Below are positions 60,076 through 64,000 of a stretch of 64,000 bases of DNA, in pieces; the stretch's first letter is position 1, and each line of letters starts with the position of its first letter. The translations under genes were made by a program, and so were the position numbers. Origin of the DNA: Manduca sexta (taxonomy: Eukaryota; Arthropoda; Insecta; Lepidoptera; Sphingidae); contig NC_051119.1 in NCBI RefSeq assembly GCF_014839805.1, forward strand, positions 10,099,245 through 10,163,244. The letters are read 5' to 3'. The notes below the pieces were generated by a model. That model was given only the letters and a program-made list of their open reading frames with translations, made no database searches and was not told the DNA's origin.

Positions 60076-60286
60076 ACAAGTATTGGCAAGTAAAGAATTT
60101 AAATTCACGTCTAGTTAGTGATTAGTTCTCGCAGTTGAAAGAAAAACGTAAAAATAATTAATAATCATGGATATTTCTGCCTTTAAAATTTCGTCATATT
60201 AAATTTTCTTTACTTGCCAATACTTGTTTAGTTACCCAGATTAAAGGTGAAACAAAATGTATGAAAATGGACCTTGAGGTATCGCC
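60076..60286. mobile_element. Rearranged relative of the TTAA MITE
   Basis: The right end is GGTATCGCC then TTAA (60287-60290), as in 17853-18109, but the interior is inverted relative to that copy. The outer left terminus is lost at about AACAAG. Arms of TATTGGCAAGTAAAG and CTTTACTTGCCAATA show the full element has longer inverted repeats. Confidence 0.7.
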
Positions 60287-60299
60287 TTAAAGTAAAACA

Positions 60300-63080
60300 A
60301 AAGAAATAATATCGTGAAGCCAACCAAATAACTAATGATATATTAAATTTTGTGACTGTTCAATTTAGTCGGGTCCGCGATATCACTTTTGTTGAGTTTC
60401 AGAACGCGACATTACATTATTATATTCTGTGCTCCAACGCACACTGCTTTGATGTTAGGAACACACCTACATTGCTTAGGCAACAGTGAACTTTATACAA
60501 TAGCAATAAAGCTCAAATTGACTCTACGTATTAGTTAGAAAACGTTTGTATGGGAAATAGAAAAATGCTGTTTTGAGGATTTTCCCGGCAATTATTCGAA
60601 TTTTTCTCACCTTTTAAACCTTCCCTAGACCTCCACGAATAATTCAAGACCAAGATAAGATAAATCCGTTCAGCCGTTCTCGAGTTTTAGCGAGACTAAC
60701 GAACAGCAATTCATTTTTATATATATAGATTAATTATTGCTTTCGGCTTTGACTGCGTAAAAAATTCATGATAAAAGTTAGTTATTTTTCCCGGGATAAA
60801 ATTAAGTCCATATTTTGAGCTAGAGACCTCTAACAATAAATCGCTTAAAAGTGCATTCAATTCCATGCGTTTAGAAACATACACCAAGACACAAATTCTA
60901 AAAACTGTTACTTTGTATTTTGTTGTTCTAATAAATCCCCCATGTTCGGTTTTCTTTTATATCTATAATGTACAGATATCGGCTTGTAAGATTTTATATG
61001 TATAGATTGTCTAGAACTAGTGTTAGTCTAGCACATAAACTGATATTACCAACACGTGTTACTAGACCTACAAGAAAATGATAACCTCCAGTGTAGTAAA
61101 ATATTGATACATAATTTTCGTCATATTGAATCCTTGACCGGGTCTACGCACATTTTGATAATAAGTTTATCGTTCGCATTAACCTTTCTAAATTGTTTTA
61201 TTTAATTCAATTGGCGTAGTGACGTGCTTGGGTAACTAGTTTTAAGGAAGCGAAAGGCTTTAACGTACCTATTTATCCATTATTTTGATGTGTAAAATGT
61301 GATATAGTGCCGTGAAATAGTTTACCGGTATACGGGTTCTGTCAGACCTTAAAAAAGAGCGTCAAAAAGCAATAGGCCGACATAATTGTGTTGACCGTCA
61401 AGCGATACTTTCATTTCTTGCCGGTCGACGTTTTTTTTTTGTTCAGTTCACGTAACTCCAGGTGTAAGTAAAGTTATGTCGTTGTGCTAATTTAAAAAAA
61501 AACAAGAAAAAAACGTGTGTGTGTCACATGTATGCACGTAAGAGGTATACTTCTCCGGCGTAACAAGATAAAAATCTTTCTAAAAATTTTGTCCTTCGCC
61601 TATTGTCCTATGTTTGTAGAGAAAATAACATTAATAATAAAAAATGTTATTTAATATATTGAAAGAAAGTTTTATTATAACGCATTATCTAGTTAAATAA
61701 ATTATATTAAAATAGGTATAAAATAATAAAAAAAATCCGGAATTATTTTTTTTGTATGTATTATTAATGTATTATTTTTTTTACACTTATTACATATTAA
61801 ATAAATAAGAATGTAATAATTTAATTAATGACTAGCTAATTTCATGGTATCGGTTTTTCGCGGCGCGACGGTGTGCGCGCGCATCGTAAAAATTTACTCT
61901 CATAATTTTTGCCTAAGGCGCCAAAAGAAGTATAACTTCAAAAAACATGCATTGTTTAGATCTTCAATTAAAGTTATATGACTATTAAAAGGTTCTAATA
62001 TAATTGAACCGCATTTGAATACTTTTTTTGTTATAATTTGCACGAACGTAACAGCGGGAGCATTCTCTACCAGTCAGCTACACGAGTTGCAGATATAGAA
62101 ATGTTTTTGGTGTTGGATATTGAGGAAAACATTCTAAAACAAAATATTGTTAATTTTAGAATCCTTAAAATTGTATGTGTATTGAAATAGCAGTTAGGTA
62201 CTTTATAATTCTGATTAAATATCCGTATTAACTGCTAATTATTTTCCGCATTTTGTGTATTTATACGACTTAATAAACCAATTAATATAATATATCGCAT
62301 AACTCATATCCTTATCAAACGATGAATCATGCAGCAAAATGCATTTATTTATTTGAAACTCCATTCCGATCTTATTTGCACGCCTCTAGCATATTAGGCG
62401 GTAGAGGACGTGAATAATTTTATTAATTAACTGATCATCGTCCTGTTTGTTCGTTTAGCAGTTTTGCAAGACAAGGTAAGTGTTAAATATAAATGTTATT
62501 ATTGTTAAGTAGTTGTGGTCTAGAATTTAAAAGCCGCCATCTCTCCCTTTGACTCCTTACATTAAAATAATTATAAGTAATTCTGAATCAATGTTGGAAT
62601 GCAATATTATTCCTTTAATTTAAATACATGAAATAATAATATATTTGTTACACTATTTCCTTACTATATAACATTGTTTTTTTTATTATTTTTTAGATTA
62701 GTAGTTTAAAAATAAACAAATTAATAACTTCTTTGAATATTTTTTATTGAAGGAAAAGTTTCTCCCTCTTTTCTATGTTTCCGTGCCCTACAAGGTCCAT
62801 GATTATGTACCTACTTTCCTTAATTTGTAAAACCTATATTTTAACAATTGTGGAGTGCAATAAATATTGGGCCTATGTTTTTTCAAATTGTAAAAAAAAA
62901 TAGATCAACTTCGATATTGTACTTATAAAGATTTTATTAGTTAATAGGTTCATTAATAATGACATGATTTGACTGTGTGTTTAAAAAGGTAAAATAATCT
63001 AGAGTGTTTTCTACGTTAGATACCTCTGGAAGTATTGGAGGATTCTCAAGTTAGATTTTTTTAGTGTTTAGTTTTTGTAA
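60300..63080. other. AT-rich intergenic, no gene seen
   Basis: Contains a repeat near 60600-60730 (CCGTTCAGCCGTTCTCGAG, ending TATATATATAGAT), a type I recall as common in Lepidoptera. Otherwise low-complexity AT sequence. Confidence 0.4.
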
Positions 63081-63320
63081 TGAGCATGGCAAAGTGACTG
63101 CTGCACCTGATGGTAAGTGGAGTGGGGTCCAATGGAATGTCGATTGACGAGAGATGATTACCCCTCAACAGTCGACACAATTATGCCGGCCTATTGCAAC
63201 CTGATATACACAGGCTGCCCCCAAAACGCGACACACTTACGTGGGCCACTATGGAGGGTTTCAGCACCTTGTTTACGGTGGTCGCTATCCGGCGGACATA
63301 ACATATCCTATAACCATCAA
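63080..63320 (+). repeat. Interspersed repeat family A
   Basis: AAGTGACTGCTGCACCTGAT, GGAGTGGGGTCCAATGGAATG, CAGTCGACACAATTATGCC, CGCGACACACTTACGTGGG, CGGTGGTCGCTATCCGG. Confidence 0.7.
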
Positions 63321-63449
63321 TATTAAATCAGTATAGCGTTTAAAAGGTCTGACGTCACAGTAATGTTAGTTATAAGATAGCACCGACATTATTTACGATG
63401 TTGATATCTATGTTTTTAATTTATTCAAATTATGTCACCGCGAGCCTTC

Positions 63450-63570
63450 GATATATATGTACTACGTACTAGATTTGGCGTTCCGAACATTCACTGTGTT
63501 CAACTGAATTGAACTGTAATCCATTCTAACTGACTAGTATGGTCAATATTGACAGGTTGTGGATGTGGAC
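63450..63570 (+). repeat. Relative of the 188-bp copy-1 insert
   Basis: Shares GATTTGGCGTTCCGAACATT, GTGTTCAACTGAATTGAACT and GGTCAATATTGACAG with 2715-2810. Confidence 0.6.
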
Positions 63571-63735
63571 GGAGACGCTCATTATATAAGAACTCGAGTC
63601 TAAGTGTAAACCTGGATTTGAATAAAAAATATTAGTCAAATAAGTAAAATTATTTGTTCTTCAAGTGAATATATAATTTATAACAGTGACGTCTTGATCG
63701 GCATTTAGTTAAGATTTTGAACAAATATAATAATA

Positions 63736-64000
63736 CTAGCTTTTGCTCGCGGCTCCGCCCGCGTTATAAAGTTTTCCGTTATAAAAGTCTTGCTATATAT
63801 TTTCCCAGGAGCCTATGTTCTTCCCAGGGTCTCAAACTGTCTCCATACCAAATTTCATCTTAATACGTTGGGTAGTTTTTGAGTTTAACACGTTCAGGTA
63901 GACAGATGCAGCGGGGGACTTTGTTTAATAATATATTTTTGTAGAACTTTTTAAGAGGAACAATCCCGTCATACATAATTGTTAACTTTAACCGTTTACG
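63736..64000 (-). mobile_element. Helitron 3' part, running off the window
   Basis: Plus-strand ACTAGCTTTTGCTCGCGGCTC is the reversed 3' terminus (hairpin plus CTAG|T), followed by the GTTATAAAG...GGTAGTTTTTGAGTTTAAC body seen at 40603 and 41743. Continues beyond 64000. Confidence 0.75.

Overview
This is a eukaryotic, AT-rich, intron-bearing window dense with transposon remnants. Several things point to a moth or butterfly (Lepidoptera): a DD37D maT-type mariner, short Helitrons that start TCTATAC and end in a GC-rich hairpin plus CTAG, tRNA-derived SINEs with GGTTTAAATC-type B boxes, and LINE 3' ends with a 'VQQW' reading frame on the minus strand. Species cannot be named from the sequence. 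Only two host genes can be assembled with confidence, and both are split into exons whose splice phases agree throughout.

Layout. Positions 1-9709 are a second copy of 21855-33072 and end at a run of exactly 500 N (9710-10209). The copy begins inside an exon of the gene that follows and ends in that gene's intron. It differs from its partner by scattered substitutions and by several clean transposon insertions present in one copy only. It is best read as the other haplotype left in the scaffold next to the primary contig, although a true tandem duplication cannot be excluded. From 10210 to 17170 there is repeat-rich intergenic DNA with two THAP-type first exons in opposite orientations (12400 on plus, 15851 on minus) and a decayed LINE end (about 16160-16950).

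Gene 1 (plus strand, 17175-45571, ten exons, 594 codons if exon 2 starts at 21753) encodes a coiled-coil protein resembling centrosome and spindle pole-associated protein 1 (CSPP1). Its large introns hold a maT mariner with a broken transposase (19005-20308), a TTAA-flanked foldback MITE, the duplicated block, nested copies of one retroposon family (38927-39345) and a two-unit Helitron with internal ~123-bp tandem repeats (40603-42755). Exon 2 carries an in-frame TAG unless a second acceptor, made by that same TAG, is used.

Gene 2 (minus strand, 55953-51584, five exons, 478 aa) encodes a protein with a disordered basic N-terminal part and a C-terminal NYN (PIN-like) ribonuclease domain of the Zc3h12a/N4BP1/KHNYN type, with the acidic residues present. 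The two genes converge, with about 6 kb between their stop codons that holds MITEs and a solo Helitron. Right of 57.9 kb the window is repeats and unrecognised DNA, including a complete 580-bp retroposon with 12-bp target duplications and, at the edge, the start of another reverse-oriented Helitron.

No CRISPR array, rRNA, tRNA gene or bacterial-style operon was seen. No new defence or metabolic system is apparent. The points most worth attention are the haplotype-like duplication, the exon 2 stop/acceptor coincidence, the insertion polymorphisms with intact target duplications, and the paired THAP exons.
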